From: Combretum micranthum
Lineage: Eukaryota > Streptophyta > Magnoliopsida > Myrtales > Combretaceae
Assembly: GCA_024138025.1 (NCBI GenBank)
Contig: JAMXBD010000094.1
Location: forward strand, 744,001-808,000
Direction: 5' to 3'
Length of the DNA: 64,000 nucleotides
Shown: positions 1 through 11,799 of the stretch, piece after piece
How the letters are laid out: every line of letters starts with the position of its first letter
Position numbering within the stretch: the stretch's first letter is position 1
The notes under the pieces: model-generated
The model's database searches: none
Seen by the model: the letters and a program-made list of their open reading frames with translations, nothing else
Told to the model about the DNA's origin: nothing
Program-made: the position numbers and the translations under genes

Positions 1-997
1 TTTAAGGAAAAGTGACAAAATATTTCGAAAACTTTGAGTGTGACTTCTCCTAAGCTTATGTTAAGCTTTTAAAATAGGAAGTTTTAGAGTTGAAAATATT
101 CCTTTAGGGTTCTTGGTATCATAGCCAAAAAAATAAAAGAATAATGGAAGACAAAACTCCTTTGCTTGAAAAATATAGAAAACAAGTGTTGTTGAAGAAG
201 AAAGATAAGGGTTCTTTTTTTTTTTTTTTAACATTTTATTAGGTTTTTCAAAGTCTCATATATAAAAAGAGAAGGCAGGTTTTGTTTTCATAGAAAATGG
301 TCTTTTTAGACAATGATGCATATAATCAAATAGAAAAAAAGAGTTGAAGTAGGAGTCTTGAATTTATGACAAGTCTCCCCTAAGACTTGAGAACAACAAG
401 TCTTCTCAAGACTTGAGTTAGGACAAGTCTCACATAAATTAAGCAAATGAATAAATAAATTGCAAGTTAAATTAGTGAGCATTATGCTCTAGTAGATATG
501 TACATATACACATAGATACATATATATAGTAAGTTAGATTGGGGTTAGATTAGTGAGCTTATTTTATGCTTTAAAGATATATATACATATATAAATATAC
601 ATATACTGATATACCTATATGTCATGTTAGGTTAGAGAAGTTAGTTTAGAGTACATAAATTATAGAACATAAACATAAACATAGCATAATCATGAAACAA
701 GGTATGATGCCACACATTTCCTTTCCTAGCTTAGTGCATCATGGGGAAAATCATAAGGAAATGTACATTGGCATATACATATAAATATACACATAGTGTA
801 GGCCTTTTATGGTCGATGTGTTTACCTAAGAAAAGAGATGAAAATGTGAGTATTTCAGAGAGATAAGAGCAAGCCAAGAGAGATAGAGGGGAAGGGAGAA
901 GTGGCGGGTTTAAGAGGAGAGGGAAGGAGAGAAATTTAGAGTGTGTGAGAGTGTATGTTGTAGTTTATAAAGAGACGGTAAATTGAGAGCAGGAGGG

Positions 998-1008
998 GGT
1001 ATTTATAG
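998..1008 (+). promoter_or_regulatory. Candidate LTR TATA box, copy A
   Basis: GGTATTTATAG is identical at the equivalent place in the copies at 20305-20315 and 26908-26918 (reverse strand). Conservation of an 11-mer in otherwise diverged, non-coding copies suggests the LTR core promoter. Inference only; no transcript evidence. Confidence 0.4.
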
Positions 1009-1050
1009 AGGTGAATGGAAGTAAGAAAAATGAAAGTAAAAATGGGTTTC

Positions 1051-1099
1051 GGGGGGGGGGAAGAGAGAGGGAGAGAGAGAGAGGAGAGAGAGAGAGAGA
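1051..1099. repeat. G10 run followed by (GA)n
   Basis: Ten G residues followed by about 39 bases of GA-rich simple repeat inside LTR copy A. A 26-base C run sits at the corresponding place of the inverted copy D (26817-26842). Confidence 0.85.
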
Positions 1100-1620
1100 T
1101 GGAATAGGTAGTAGATTTGATGGTATAGGGTATGGTTATAAAAGAATATGAGTAGAGATGTAGATTAGGATGAATAATGACATAAAGTTAGATTGATGTG
1201 AATAATAATGAACATTGTAGTAGAAGTGACAAATTTTTACTGATAGAGATTTGGGAATGCAAAATGATCGATTAACTGATGAAATTTGAACTCGATAAAT
1301 TAGTAAGTAATTATAGAAAATTATTTTATATTATTTGATTATAAATTACTATTTGGATGTGTCACCTCAATTTGCATGTTAGTGATAGGCCTATTATAGG
1401 GTTTCGATATCAAATATTTTATAAATTTCATTTTATTTTTAATAATATGTTGTCTTAAGCGATTGATAATTAGGGTTTTGGGTCTCACCCATTCATTATC
1501 ATTCTAGGGTTGTCAAATTTGTTTGTTGTGTCCAGTGTATTTAGGGTTCTTATGGTTTGGGTTTCAATATTAAATCTAAGTTCACATCTAAGTTTACCTG
1601 AAAAAATCTAGAGGTTTACA

Positions 1621-2157
1621 ATATGAAATCCTATGAGCCTTGAGAGATGCTTTTGATATTGGGAAGACCTGAGTCCATTTAAGATTTATAAGAGCATGAT
1701 CCAACTTTCACCAGATGGGGTAGGAGGGATTTTTATTTGACCAAGAGTGAACAAGTCCATCTGTTTTGGCTTCTTCCGCCTCTGCTTGCTTCAAACTAGT
1801 GAGCTCTCGCCTAAGATGTCTTATTTCTACCTCTGTATTTGCTGTATATACAAAAGTAACCTAAAAGTCCTAAATTTCATCTATGAGTTTGTAGTTGCAG
1901 TGAATCAATTGACTAAAGGATTTGGGAATTGAACATCCCAAACCCTAGGATCCCAGCTAACCCAAATTTACCTAAGGGGTGAGTTTCCAAGCTCCAATTA
2001 GGATAGATATTACTCCATACAGCCCCGACACTACCATATCACACTTTATTTTCCAAAAAACTAGAAGAGAAATGTTATATTCATCATAGAACTTTCTTGC
2101 CTCTTGGGCTTTAAAAGGGATATTTAGACCTCTTATATTCGAAGCAACTAGCTTCAT
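1621..2157 (-). pseudogene. LINE ORF2 fragment (endonuclease domain start)
   Basis: On the minus strand the frame opens with MKLVASNIRGLN, a degenerate form of the W-N-x-R-G-L start of the plant L1-type apurinic-like endonuclease. Downstream, in other frames, FVYTANTEVE (about 1840-1811) and a piece resembling the KLDHAL motif (about 1690) follow in the family order. Stops and frameshifts break it repeatedly. It ends abruptly at 1621, where LTR copy A begins, so the rest of the endonuclease and the reverse transcriptase should lie left of the window. Known family role: nicking target DNA for target-primed reverse transcription. This copy is dead. Confidence 0.7.
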
Positions 2158-2539
2158 AGAATAAAAAGGAAAGCAAGCAATTATGGATGTTACTCTTTGT
2201 GGGACTCCATAGCCCCCATATGTTTATTTTTCTATGACTTCTTTCTCTTTGTGGAGTCGATGGAGGCTCCAACGATTCAGAGGGGGATCACTTGCCCCAT
2301 AATAAGAACTTCACCATGGCCCTGCTAAAATTGTGTTTCATGTACCAAAAAGCAAGTGGAGGATAAGGAGTTTAGAGAAATTGAACAAACACTTAACACT
2401 CTGAAACCACAATTGCAGTATGTATACTGCTGCTAGCTTCTACTAACTTCTCTTCTGAAGATGAATTAGGGATTTCTCTTATATAAGAGATTACCATGTC
2501 ATTGTTGTTAAGCAAACAAGCCTCATCATCTTGGGCTTT

Positions 2540-3586
2540 TCCTTTTCCACTCGAACGAACTTTTGCTTCCTTTATACTTTCTGTTGTTTTCCCCTCCTAA
2601 AAGACTATTCCTTTCAAGTCTCCCTTTGTTTTAGGCATCCCTTCATCATTAGCTGTAATATTTTCAACATTCTCAACAACTTTAGCACAAAAGAATTCTT
2701 TTTCATGTCCAAAGACTCCATATTTGCTGCAATGAGGAGGAATCCATTCATATTCCACAGTAACTACCACTTTTCTTCCATTAGCACATACCATGACAAA
2801 ATCTTGTGGAAGCCATCATGGATATCCATCTCAATAGAAGCTCAAACATATTTTATTCTTTCATTTGTGGCTATCACCACATCAATTTTTAGTTGTTTTC
2901 CTAGAGCACTAGTTGCATTGCCTATCCAATCTCTATGAAGAAATCCCAAGGGAACTCCCCAAAATCTGTCTTAGATAACTACATCCTTATCCCCCACTTC
3001 TCTAAGACCAAATATCGATTGGCCATGAACCAAAGTTGACAAAGGATATGCTAAGAGGAAATAAATATGAGAGTTTGAAAAAGTAGAAGCCTTGACCATT
3101 CGTTAAGACTTTTAACAAGCCTTCTTTTTCTCACAATCTTTTAGTAATTTTTTGAATAGTCAAGAAAGGGGGTTCTTTCCTAAGAGAAAAACCTAACAAA
3201 GGTAATTCCCCAAATTTTCTCTCCCACATGGGAGATAACAATGGAAGGCTTTATCATATCTTACCTTCCTCTTTAGAAGGAGGAAGGAACTCTAGAGAAA
3301 GGTCAAGCTTAGGAACAGAAGATTTTGAACCAACAACCACTTGAGCGAAAGAGGATGAAGGATGGCGAGAAGAGGTACAAAGAGGAGGAAAGGAATTTGA
3401 AGAAAGAACACCTTTATCTGCCACTTCAACAACTTCATCCATAGCTTGAACAAAGGACCCTTTGGTTGACTCAAGAGACATTTAGCTAGGTTTAAGGTTT
3501 ATTTGGTTGAGAGGAAGGGCTTTAGGGCTAGGGGTTTTTTCGTTAAGGTTAAAGGAGGGTTGAGAGGGCTTAGAAGAGGAAGGTAA
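2540..3586 (-). pseudogene. LINE ORF1 (DUF4283-type, zinc-knuckle) relic
   Basis: The N-terminal stretch reads from 3481 (MSLESTKGSFVQAMDEVVEV); the upstream frame continues as Ser/Pro-rich sequence to 3586. About 3080-2830 gives a broken DUF4283-like region with the motif GVPLGFLHRDWIGNA. The 2597-2794 stretch encodes VEYEWIPPHCSKYGVFGHE, a CCHC zinc knuckle with the second Cys replaced by Tyr. This is the arrangement of ORF1 in plant L1-like LINEs, an RNA-binding chaperone. At least three frame breaks are visible. ORF2 follows 380 bases downstream on the same strand, as expected. The 5' part is displaced to 8015 and beyond by the insertion at 3587-8009. Confidence 0.7.
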
Positions 3587-6500
3587 TTTCAGGACCCAAA
3601 AAGGGGCCCAAAAGGATAACCTAAAGTTATCATATTACGTGTGCACTCGTAATATGAGAATTATCTTGCAATTTAGAATTTGCAAGACTTACCTGATCTC
3701 TATTTTACAAACTTCTAAGATACAACTATATTTGTGATAATTAAAGGAAATCCAATTTCCTGCAGTCCATCAGGACCATAGAGAATCTGTATCTCCCACC
3801 AAATAGTAAAATAGAATAAATCATCTACATTTTACAAACTTTAGACTATTATACAACTAATCTAATCCATAATCTAAACTTATGTTATATAAAACAAAAT
3901 CTTAATACAAAAAAATCTATTTACTTCTTATATCTAACTTGTCTTCTATCTTCAAGGAGTCTTCTCCACACAGATTTAACCCATTCCTGAAGCTTTAGCT
4001 ACTCCTGCAACAAAAACTATGGGGGTGTGAGCTAAACCATAGCTTAGTAAATAATATAACCAAATCACTCATCAAATAAATGTCAAACCAATTTAATTAA
4101 TAAGCATATGCAATGTGACACTAAATCATATGTTATGCACAATTTGAATAACCGCAATACAAATCTCAGGTTGAAGGATCGGTTCCAGTATCATGCCCAG
4201 GAGAATCTAAAACTAAGGATAGGGGATTTCTTTTCTCAAATTCCTTGTCATGCATATTTACTATCAACATAACCTCTAATTGCTCCTTAGATACCACTAA
4301 AGAGGGATGATTTCTTTTAAAACTCATTTTAATGAAAAATAGCCTCTAACTGCTCTTTAGATATAACTAAGGGAAGAGGATTTCTTTTAAAACTCATTTT
4401 AATGAAACATAACCTTTAACTTCTCCTTAAAAAGAATTAAGGAGGGAGGACTTCATTTGGATACTCATTTTGTTCTCAAGAACTCATGCTAATAAAACAT
4501 CCACCACTTCACCTTAGAACCTTAAAACCCCCTAAGTATTATTATTCCACGCCAACCTCATCAGACGACATCCTTCAGACCTGTTTAGTTCCTGTAGAAC
4601 TGGCAACCCTATGGTAACTCTTACCTGATTTACTGGATTTCCCTAGGCATTACCATAGAATAGGAATGATAATATGTGGCATGCATACTTCATAAATGCT
4701 AATGTAAGTATGTTGTCGTGCAATGAATGATTGTTTAATTTAGCGAGTCATTTAGTGTTAGATCCTTTTATTAAACTGACCAATCAATTAACAAACAATC
4801 ATCAACAATTGCAATTCAGAGATTATAAACAAGGTGTGATCTTGTGTGATCTCTTATAAATTAGTGAATTATCAACCAACAATCACCAAGCAACATAGGA
4901 ATAGCTAATTCCCCACACATAGCTAATTACATTTATCTTAGTAAAAATGCATCTAAATTATAAACACAAATAATGTGATACCCACCTGTCATCTAAGCTG
5001 GGTCATAAGAATCTCTCTAGTAAAACCAATTCTCATCCCCATCATTCATCTTCAAAATCATCAATAGCAACAAAACATCATCGTCCTTCAAATATGTAAT
5101 CCATACAGAAATAGAAGATTGGCTAGAGCTAAAACAAGAATATATGTCCAAAGCAAACATCTATTCAAGAAATTAAATTCATTTTAAGATCCTATTTGAT
5201 TAGACACTAAGTGGGAACCCTGCCATGATTGCGAAGATCGCCTTGCCAAGATATGGACAGTTTTCTGTTGTCTGTCAAAATATTTCTTTGCTCTTTGTTG
5301 GTAATATCTTATTACAAAAGCATCAACAAAGCATTCATATACAAAAACTTTTATTTCCTAAGCAAACACACATTTAAAACAACATATTCCCCATATAAAT
5401 TATGGTTATCCCAACATATCATTCTAATCTTATTATTAGCTATTAACCCATTTTAACTTAATCCCAACAAAATTAATTAGACTTAATCATTTAATCGAAT
5501 TACTAAGTCATTTTGATTAAACTTAATCAATTTAATTTATTAAAGTCTATTTAGTCAAGTTGAACTTAAATTGATTAACTAAGTTTATTTTATATCTAAG
5601 ATTCATGTTAAGTTAAGTCTGTGTTGACTTAATCTTAACCAAGTTGATTAAATTTAATCAATCTTATTCATTTTAATTCATTTAATTTCGTTTATTCAAG
5701 TTGAACCTAGATTTATTAGCTAAGTTTATTTTATACTAACTATACACATTTAACAAGTAAACACAAGTTTTCAACATTGTTTTGAATATGTAGTAGTTGG
5801 AATCAATCAAAATTTAGGCCTTGATAATTTTATAATTTGCAAAAAATTAAAACATGAAAGTTTTAGATCTCTTTTTAATCTTTCCATAGAATTTTGAATA
5901 ACCTCAATCCGAGGTTAGATGAAAAAGTTATGACTAAAATACGAAACAATGGTAGGGAAACCAAATGGGGCTGTTTCAATGGCTATTTCAACCCAGGGAT
6001 TTTACCCAAAAATGATTCGAAAGTGAAAAACCCCTCCAAATGAGCCGTTTGCTCTATACATCTCCTGAAACGAGGTTGTTTGTACACAGGGACTTTGAAA
6101 AAAATGATTCGAAAATGAAATACCCCTCCAAACGGGCCGCTTGACGAAATATATGGATCCTTATGACTTTTCCTATTTTCTTTCTTCTTTTTTTACACTT
6201 TTCACACATCCTACTTCAACTTAAACACCATAAAAACTACACACAACACATATCCACAACTTTCAACACATCTAAACTCATTTTACTTTATCAAAACATT
6301 TCTAAACTACATCATCACTTACCAACTTCACATATATATACTCTACTTAGGTTTTCAACTTTCATGTTCATATATCCATAATACATCAGCTTCATCACAC
6401 TTTCCATGTGTAACTAATATCAATCTATTATATATATGCATTTACAACAATCAAAAATAAAGAAAACAAGCATACTCATATGTTTGATGAATTTAACTAT

Positions 6501-8009
6501 CTTTTTCTTCCTTACTACTACTACTTCATGATTGTTGTGGCTTCCTTAATGCATGCTTCTCATCTTCTATCTTCATTTCATCTCCTATTTCTCTTTTTTA
6601 TCTTTTTGAAAATTGAGATTTTTGGGCCAAAGATTTGAAAGAAAGAACAGAGAATGATGGAGAAGAAAAAGGAAGAGGAAGGAAACGTACGAGGGAAGGA
6701 AAGGAAAAAGAAATGGCAAATTTCAAAAGGAAAAGGAGAAGAAATGATAAATACAAAGAGGCTTTTAAAGATATTAAGAATAGGGATTTTGATTTAGGCT
6801 TTTCAGATCATTATCTTAAGTATTAACAACAATTTAAAGAAAATTTTATAATATATGAAAGTAAAATTAATAGCTTGAATTGAAAGTCCAATTTAGAAAT
6901 TTAATTTTGAAAACTTGATATATTTATTTAAGTTTGTGTTTAGAAACTGATATATTTAAGTAAATGGATGAACTCAAAATTTATGAGAATTGAAAATATA
7001 GAGTTTAGATTAAAGAGGCTATATTTGAGTATTGTATAAATCCAGACATTTGAACTTAAAGAATCTTTTTTGAATTATTTGTAGATTAAAAGAAATAGGT
7101 TTACAAATTAAAATTAGTTGAGATGATAGTAAAAATTTGATTTGTTTGAAAAATAATTAAAGTAAATAGATAATTTGAAGGAAATAGAATTCAAGTTTGA
7201 CAACTAGAAAGACTTGAGAAATTTGGTTCGTGAAATAAACAATTGAAATAGATAAAGATAAGAAAAGGGCATTTGAAATCTTAATCTCAATTTTAATTAA
7301 GTATATTTACTAATTTAATTATGTTAATCGATCTATTTATAATCTATAATTCAATTTACTTATTTTAATTAAACTATCTAAACTCAATTATCAAATTACA
7401 TTCTAAACAAAATTTGAGATTAATCATCTATTGGTAGTTGACATTATATATTAGCTTTAAATTTTACAATTCAAAATTTTCAATCGTTTTAAGATTTTAT
7501 TCTTTTACTCACGCTTTTATTGTTTTATGTCAATTAATTAGATTAAAATTAGATATTGTTTTCACTTCCACTGTAATTTTGAATTATTTGGTAATCTATT
7601 ATTATTGAATTTATGTATTACATTTCTATATTCATCATCAGGTTTGTTTGATATTTCTTGTTATTTTATTCTTTCATTATGTTGATTTGGTTTTTCTTGT
7701 AATATTTTTGTTTGTATAAAACATCTTAAGATTTACATTATTATTACCATTCTTTTATAATTATTTATTTACTTATCATTTATTTCTTTAATTATCCGAA
7801 TGTTTTATTCTACAACTTTGATTATTATTATTAATTAGTTGAACCTCATTTTCATTTATTTATATATATTTCTTATTTTATATTTTAATATTCTTAGATC
7901 GTGAAAAATTATGTGTGTTTTTTGTGATTTTTTTAAAACTTCTTCAAAATTTTTATATTATTTTCTTAATGATTATTATTTTTAAGTTGTGTAAATTTGG
8001 GTGATTACA
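3587..8009 (+). mobile_element. Very long LTR-like element, copy B (solo)
   Basis: A 4423-bp stretch flanked by the identical 5-mer GGTAA (3582-3586 and 8010-8014). It starts TTTCAGGACCC and ends GGGTGATTACA, close to the TGTCACGCCCC start and GTTTACA end of copies C and D; the first base pair appears mutated from TG to TT. About 450 bp in, GCTTAGTA resembles the AGCTTAGTGAG block of copy C at the same relative place. There is no retroviral coding region; the ORFs of 72 and 63 codons at 6163-6381 and 6635-6826 are low-complexity. It interrupts LINE ORF1. Divergence from C and D suggests a related subfamily or an older copy. Confidence 0.65.
4269..4478 (+). repeat. Three tandem 70-bp repeats
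   Basis: Copies begin at 4269, 4339 and 4409, each opening ATA(A/G)CCT(C/T)TAA and containing a TTCTTTTAAAACTCATTTTA-type block in the first two. The third copy has diverged. The array lies inside LTR-like copy B. Units are contiguous, with no unique spacers. Confidence 0.85.
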
Positions 8010-8014
8010 GGTAA

Positions 8015-8391
8015 AGTTAGGGTCAAAGAGGGAAAACACAAGGTGATAAGTTATACTCAAGTAACTTGAACTAAAATTGCATACTTTTTTGTTTTTTGTT
8101 TTTTTTTTTTTTGGGTTAAACTCGTATATTGAACATTCAATTTTTTATGTAAACAAAGACCGTATTTTCAACTGTTAGCCTATAACTAGCGTAAGACTTA
8201 AGAGCCCATGATGGAAAGCATGTATAATTCAATGAACCCAAATTACAAATATTAAAGAACTTGCTGTATTGATTTGAGCTTTCGATATTGAAAATAACAG
8301 ATTAACAATAATATTAAGTAGCTAAACATCTCATCATGATGAACTTGTCCCCGGATAAGTTCTGTTCTCATTTAAGATTAAGGTAGATATA
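8015..8391. other. Displaced LINE 5' remnant, then DUF642 3' flank
   Basis: Positions 8015 to about 8090 continue the LINE ORF1/5' region on the minus strand when the insertion at 3587-8009 and one GGTAA are removed. A 15-base T run lies near 8098-8113. The remainder is AT-rich and would be the 3' UTR and downstream flank of the DUF642 gene. No other feature seen. Confidence 0.45.
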
Positions 8392-10202
8392 TTACGAAAG
8401 AGCAATGACTTTAACATCATCCAAAACAGGTCCACACATATGCCCATAATCATGAAGCTTTGTGTGGTAATAGGCACTGAAAAACGTTATCCTTGTCCTG
8501 GTTGATGTTGCTTGGAATTTGAAACTTGCTTTCTTGAACCCACCCTTTCCTGTAGAAACATAAGGAACTTGCAGTGTCTGTTTAGCTGCAAATGCCTGAA
8601 CCATCATTGACCCATGACACCCATTTTTCGCATCTCCAACGGTGAAGGAAAGGCTATAGAACTTGTTCGGTTCTGTTTTAATGATCTGTGCAATAGCACT
8701 TTCTCTTCCTGCTACTAGTTCAATTGCAAAATGCCCAGATGGAACAGCAAAGTGTCTCTTGTCAATAAATTTCACGGGTTTTAGAGATTCGATGATCCAT
8801 CCGGGTAATGGGGAGACCAAGTCTTGCTGCTTGGCAGGCAAGAGGACACCGGTTGAGAAGTTGGTGAATACGTGGGGACCAATCTCAAAACCCCCATTCT
8901 TCACAAGGTTACCTGCTTGGAACAGAGAAGTAAGTTAACCATGATTGGATAAAAAATCTAGTGCATGTATTCTTTTAGATCAGATGATTGTGCTTGAATT
9001 CAAACTAACTCACCTTTAGTGTACCTGAGTGGAAGAATCTCTTTGATTGCCACAGCATCTATTAAAGGTCCACAAGCAGGGTCTTCTTGAATCCCAGGAT
9101 TATGAAATGTCACTTTTACAACTTTAGAAATTGCCTTAAATGCCCAGGCATAAGTGTCACCTCCATCACTGCTATACAATGTCTGAACTCCAAGATCTGC
9201 TGTCTGGTCAGGGACAGAGACCCTCAATACCTCATCCTGAGCACATGTTCTTGTTGTTCCAAATGTAAGTGAGTAAGTTTTTCCAGGGAATTACATTCAC
9301 ATTTTGTGATATTGAGGCCTCATTGCCGAGCCTAATGGCATGAACACCGCGAGGGATAGCTAGGAAGAAACCACCTGGCTGTGGACCTCCTGAAACATAC
9401 TCTACCAAGCCATTGATTTCCCATTTAGGTAGGGAGTGTTTTCCTATAATCACTGTTTTCTGGAGATTCGATGGCTTTGGTGCTTCCTCAAAGTTACCAT
9501 TTGGCAGAAATCCTGAAATAAGACCATTTTCAGCGATATAATCGGGTTCTCATGGTAAAAGATAATGGTACAGTCCATGAAAGTTAGGAGAAAGGCATTA
9601 TATTTGGTTTGCTAAAATAGAATAAAGTGGAAAAGAAATAATAATTTTTTGTTTTATAATAGAGGCTTATTTTTAAAAGAGAAGTTGTATTTCATTAACA
9701 ATAGCAATTTTTCTGATAAAATGAAATTTCATTTATTTCACCTTATATGGAATAAGTACTCGTTATAGTAAAAATAAAATATATTATAAACTAAAATAGC
9801 AAATAGTTCTTCCACATTATTAAAGATAGACTAACGATTTCATTTCAGTAAATCATACCCGATGTAAACAAAGGGCTTTCAATCCCTTCTTTACTAGTTG
9901 GATTGAAACTATCAAAATTTAATAAGTTGATTTCAATAGTCAAAAAGACAGATCCAGCTATAGTAACTGAAAACAGGAAAGATATGTCTGGAATACCATA
10001 TTAGCGGTGCAATTGCCACATGATGTAACAGCAAAATAAAAGAAAAGAAAAGAAAAAGAAAACGATTCTAAAGTGTTGGGTGGGGGAAGAGAAAACAGTG
10101 GTTTAAATGCTTACCATCAAGGGGTGGAGCCGAAGGAGTAGCTCCAGAAGCAATGCATAAGGAGATACATACAAGACATAGAAGAGTAAAAGACGGAAAC
10201 AT
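8392..10202 (-). CDS. DUF642 cell-wall protein gene, 3 exons, one frameshift
   Basis: Exon 1 is 10202-10115, exon 2 9512-9014 and exon 3 8912-8392. Both introns are GT-AG and both junctions fall in phase 1. The frame gives about 368 residues, the usual DUF642 length. Residues 1 to about 22 (MFPSFTLLCLVCISLCIASG) form a signal peptide, so the product should be secreted to the wall. Two tandem galactose-binding-like DUF642 domains follow. The first holds LPNGNFEEAPKP, LPKWEINGLVEYV, GGFFLAIPRGVHAIRLGNEA and DPACGPLIDAVAI. The second holds NGGFEIGPHVF, LPGWIIESLKPVKFID and CGPVLDDVKV. Known members bind wall polysaccharide and interact with pectin methylesterase. One extra base in the run at 9286-9288 (CCC where CC is expected before TGGAAAA) shifts the frame inside exon 2. 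All else is intact, so this is a very young pseudogene or a sequence error. Confidence 0.92.
9286..9288 (-). other. Single-base frameshift in DUF642 exon 2
   Basis: Upstream the frame reads NVNVIP and goes wrong at WKNLL; one frame over it resumes GKTYSLTFGTTRTCAQDEV, the family sequence. Codon arithmetic from exon 1 to exon 3 closes only if one base is dropped. The affected place is a three-base homopolymer. Confidence 0.9.
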
Positions 10203-10273
10203 TACTCTAACTATACAATGAAATGCTAGTGTCTGTGTGTGTATGTTTGCAAGAAAAAACCTGAAACAAGTGG

Positions 10274-10282
10274 ATTATATAG
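10274..10282 (-). promoter_or_regulatory. TATA box candidate for DUF642
   Basis: On the minus strand the sequence reads CTATATAAT about 72 bases upstream of the ATG at 10202-10200. With a start roughly 30 bases downstream, the 5' UTR would be about 40 nt. No other TATA-like motif is as well placed. Confidence 0.55.
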
Positions 10283-10403
10283 ACACAACACGATACAACC
10301 TTTAACGAAACATAAACAAAGTGATAATATATAATCCATAATGATGTTCACCTTTGAAATATAATATGATGATAATAATAAAATCATAAAATTGAGACAC
10401 CAT

Positions 10404-10710
10404 ATTCGGCGGGAAATGTGTCGGTTCGTCCACCGTTATTCACGCACATATGTTTAATTCATTATCATAGGTTGCCGTGATTTACTCAATTAATTTTAAT
10501 TTTCTTCCTGTTCCTTAAAATTTCGCTTTTTGGGATTGAACGGAACTTTATGCAAGAGTTCACATGAAGACAATAATGGCGTTGCACTTTCAAGAAGACT
10601 AGAAGGATGGAGTTCCTTTGACTATGTTCGGATCTATATGATGTACTGGCTAGTACGAAGTATGATTTCAAACTACCTAGAATGTGATGGCTTGACTTTA
10701 TGGTCCGAAT
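10404..10710 (+). repeat. DUF642 upstream segment, copy 1 of a dispersed duplication
   Basis: This segment, 200-500 bp upstream of the DUF642 start, matches 22405-22870 in the same orientation. Shared landmarks in order are GCGGGAAA, CGCACATAT, CAATTAAT, GGGATT, a TTTATGC-to-TTCACATGAA block, a GAAGA block and GATCTATATGATGTACT. Copy 2 has additional inserted bases. An A19 run at 10723-10741 follows. Confidence 0.65.
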
Positions 10711-11158
10711 GCATTAAAGGCCAAAAAAAAAAAAAAAAAAAGGAAATTCAAACCCTCCCTTAACTTGGATATAATGTTAATTGTTATGAAATCACCCCTA
10801 AACTTTAAGAAATTAGCAATATAATGTATTTTTATATTTTAATTTAATAAAAGCATACTAATATAAAAATCTAGGAATATTATAGTACACTTTGATCAGT
10901 TTAAGGGATATTTTTCAGCAATGCTAAAGTTAAGTGGTTATTTGCTAATTTATCAAAATGCGGAGAGTGGAGAATGATTTTGCAACAATGTACAGCTTAA
11001 GAAGTATTCCTACCAATGTCAAAATTCAAAGGGTTGTTTGCATTAAAAAAAATAAAAATTTGATAGAAAAGTAACTTCAACATTGATTTTAGTTGGGTTA
11101 AATTACAAAGTTATTTTAAAAACAAATAAGTTCACATAATATCTTAAATTTCTAACTA

Positions 11159-11799
11159 GAGCTATGCAAATAGGTTATGATCCACGGGTTAACTCGTTTA
11201 ACCCACTTTGAAAACAGGTTAAGGCCAAGTTTTTTAGCTCGTTTAAAAAGGGTCAATTTTACCTAACCCATTTAACTTGTGGGCCAAAGTGGTGTGGCCC
11301 CTGCAGCCTACTTGTATAAAACAACAATTAAAAAATAAGAGAAATAACTATTAATATAGTATTATTTTGAGACTTTTATACTTGTGCTTAAAGTTATGTA
11401 TTAATTATAATAGAGAATGATCAATTGATGTATATGCATCATAATATTTTTTTAAGTATATATTTATTATTTCAAACAAAATATGATATCCAATAATTTA
11501 TTTTAAAAATATTTATTCTAATATATAAGTAATTATAATAATAATAAAATAAATCATTTATATATTTAGAAACTTGCAAAACTTAATTGTTTTTATTATA
11601 TACAATTTATTCAATTAGTATAAATAGGTTAAATAAGTCAGTTTGGCCTATTTAACCTACTAGTTAAAGTGGGTTGTTTTATAGTCAAGAAATTTTGGCC
11701 TATTTTTAAAATGGGCCAACCTCTTTTAGGTTGTTTAACTTATGGGTCAAAGTAGGCTAGGCCAGGTTGGCCTGTTTAACCCACTTGGACACCTTTAAT
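11159..11799. mobile_element. hAT-like MITE, about 640 bp
   Basis: Imperfect terminal inverted repeats: the left end GCTATGCAAATAGGTTA pairs with the inverse of the right end, GGTGTCCAAGTGGGTTA. Subterminal blocks of TTAACC(C)-type words occur on both sides in inverted orientation. An imperfect 8-bp flank pair, TCTAACTA (11151-11158) and AGTAACTA (11800-11807), fits hAT. No transposase frame. Confidence 0.55.

Larger units (their letters stand above)
1..1620 (+). mobile_element. Very long LTR, copy A (3' part only, runs off the left edge)
   Basis: This is the 3' part of an LTR-like repeat that ends at 1620 with GGTTTACA, the terminus also used by the copies at 17174-21451 and 26180-29833. 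Shared landmarks with the 17174 copy, in the same order, are the ACAAGTCT/AGACTTG-rich block (about 370-430), ATAAATAAATTGCAA (450-465), a GTGAGC block, a TTTACCTAA block and GGTATTTATAG (998-1008). It contains no reading frame of note. It interrupts a LINE endonuclease frame at 1620/1621, so it inserted into the LINE. The 5 bases after it, ATATG, would be one half of the target duplication; the other half lies off the window. Confidence 0.75.

Noticed and set aside
2531..2938. 135-codon plus-strand frame
   Set aside because: Antisense of the LINE ORF1 zinc-knuckle region; no family resemblance.
4269..4478. Repeat array considered as CRISPR-like
   Set aside because: Units are contiguous 70-mers without unique spacers, in a plant nuclear context with retroelements.
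8663..8938. 91-codon plus-strand frame
   Set aside because: Antisense of DUF642 exon 3.
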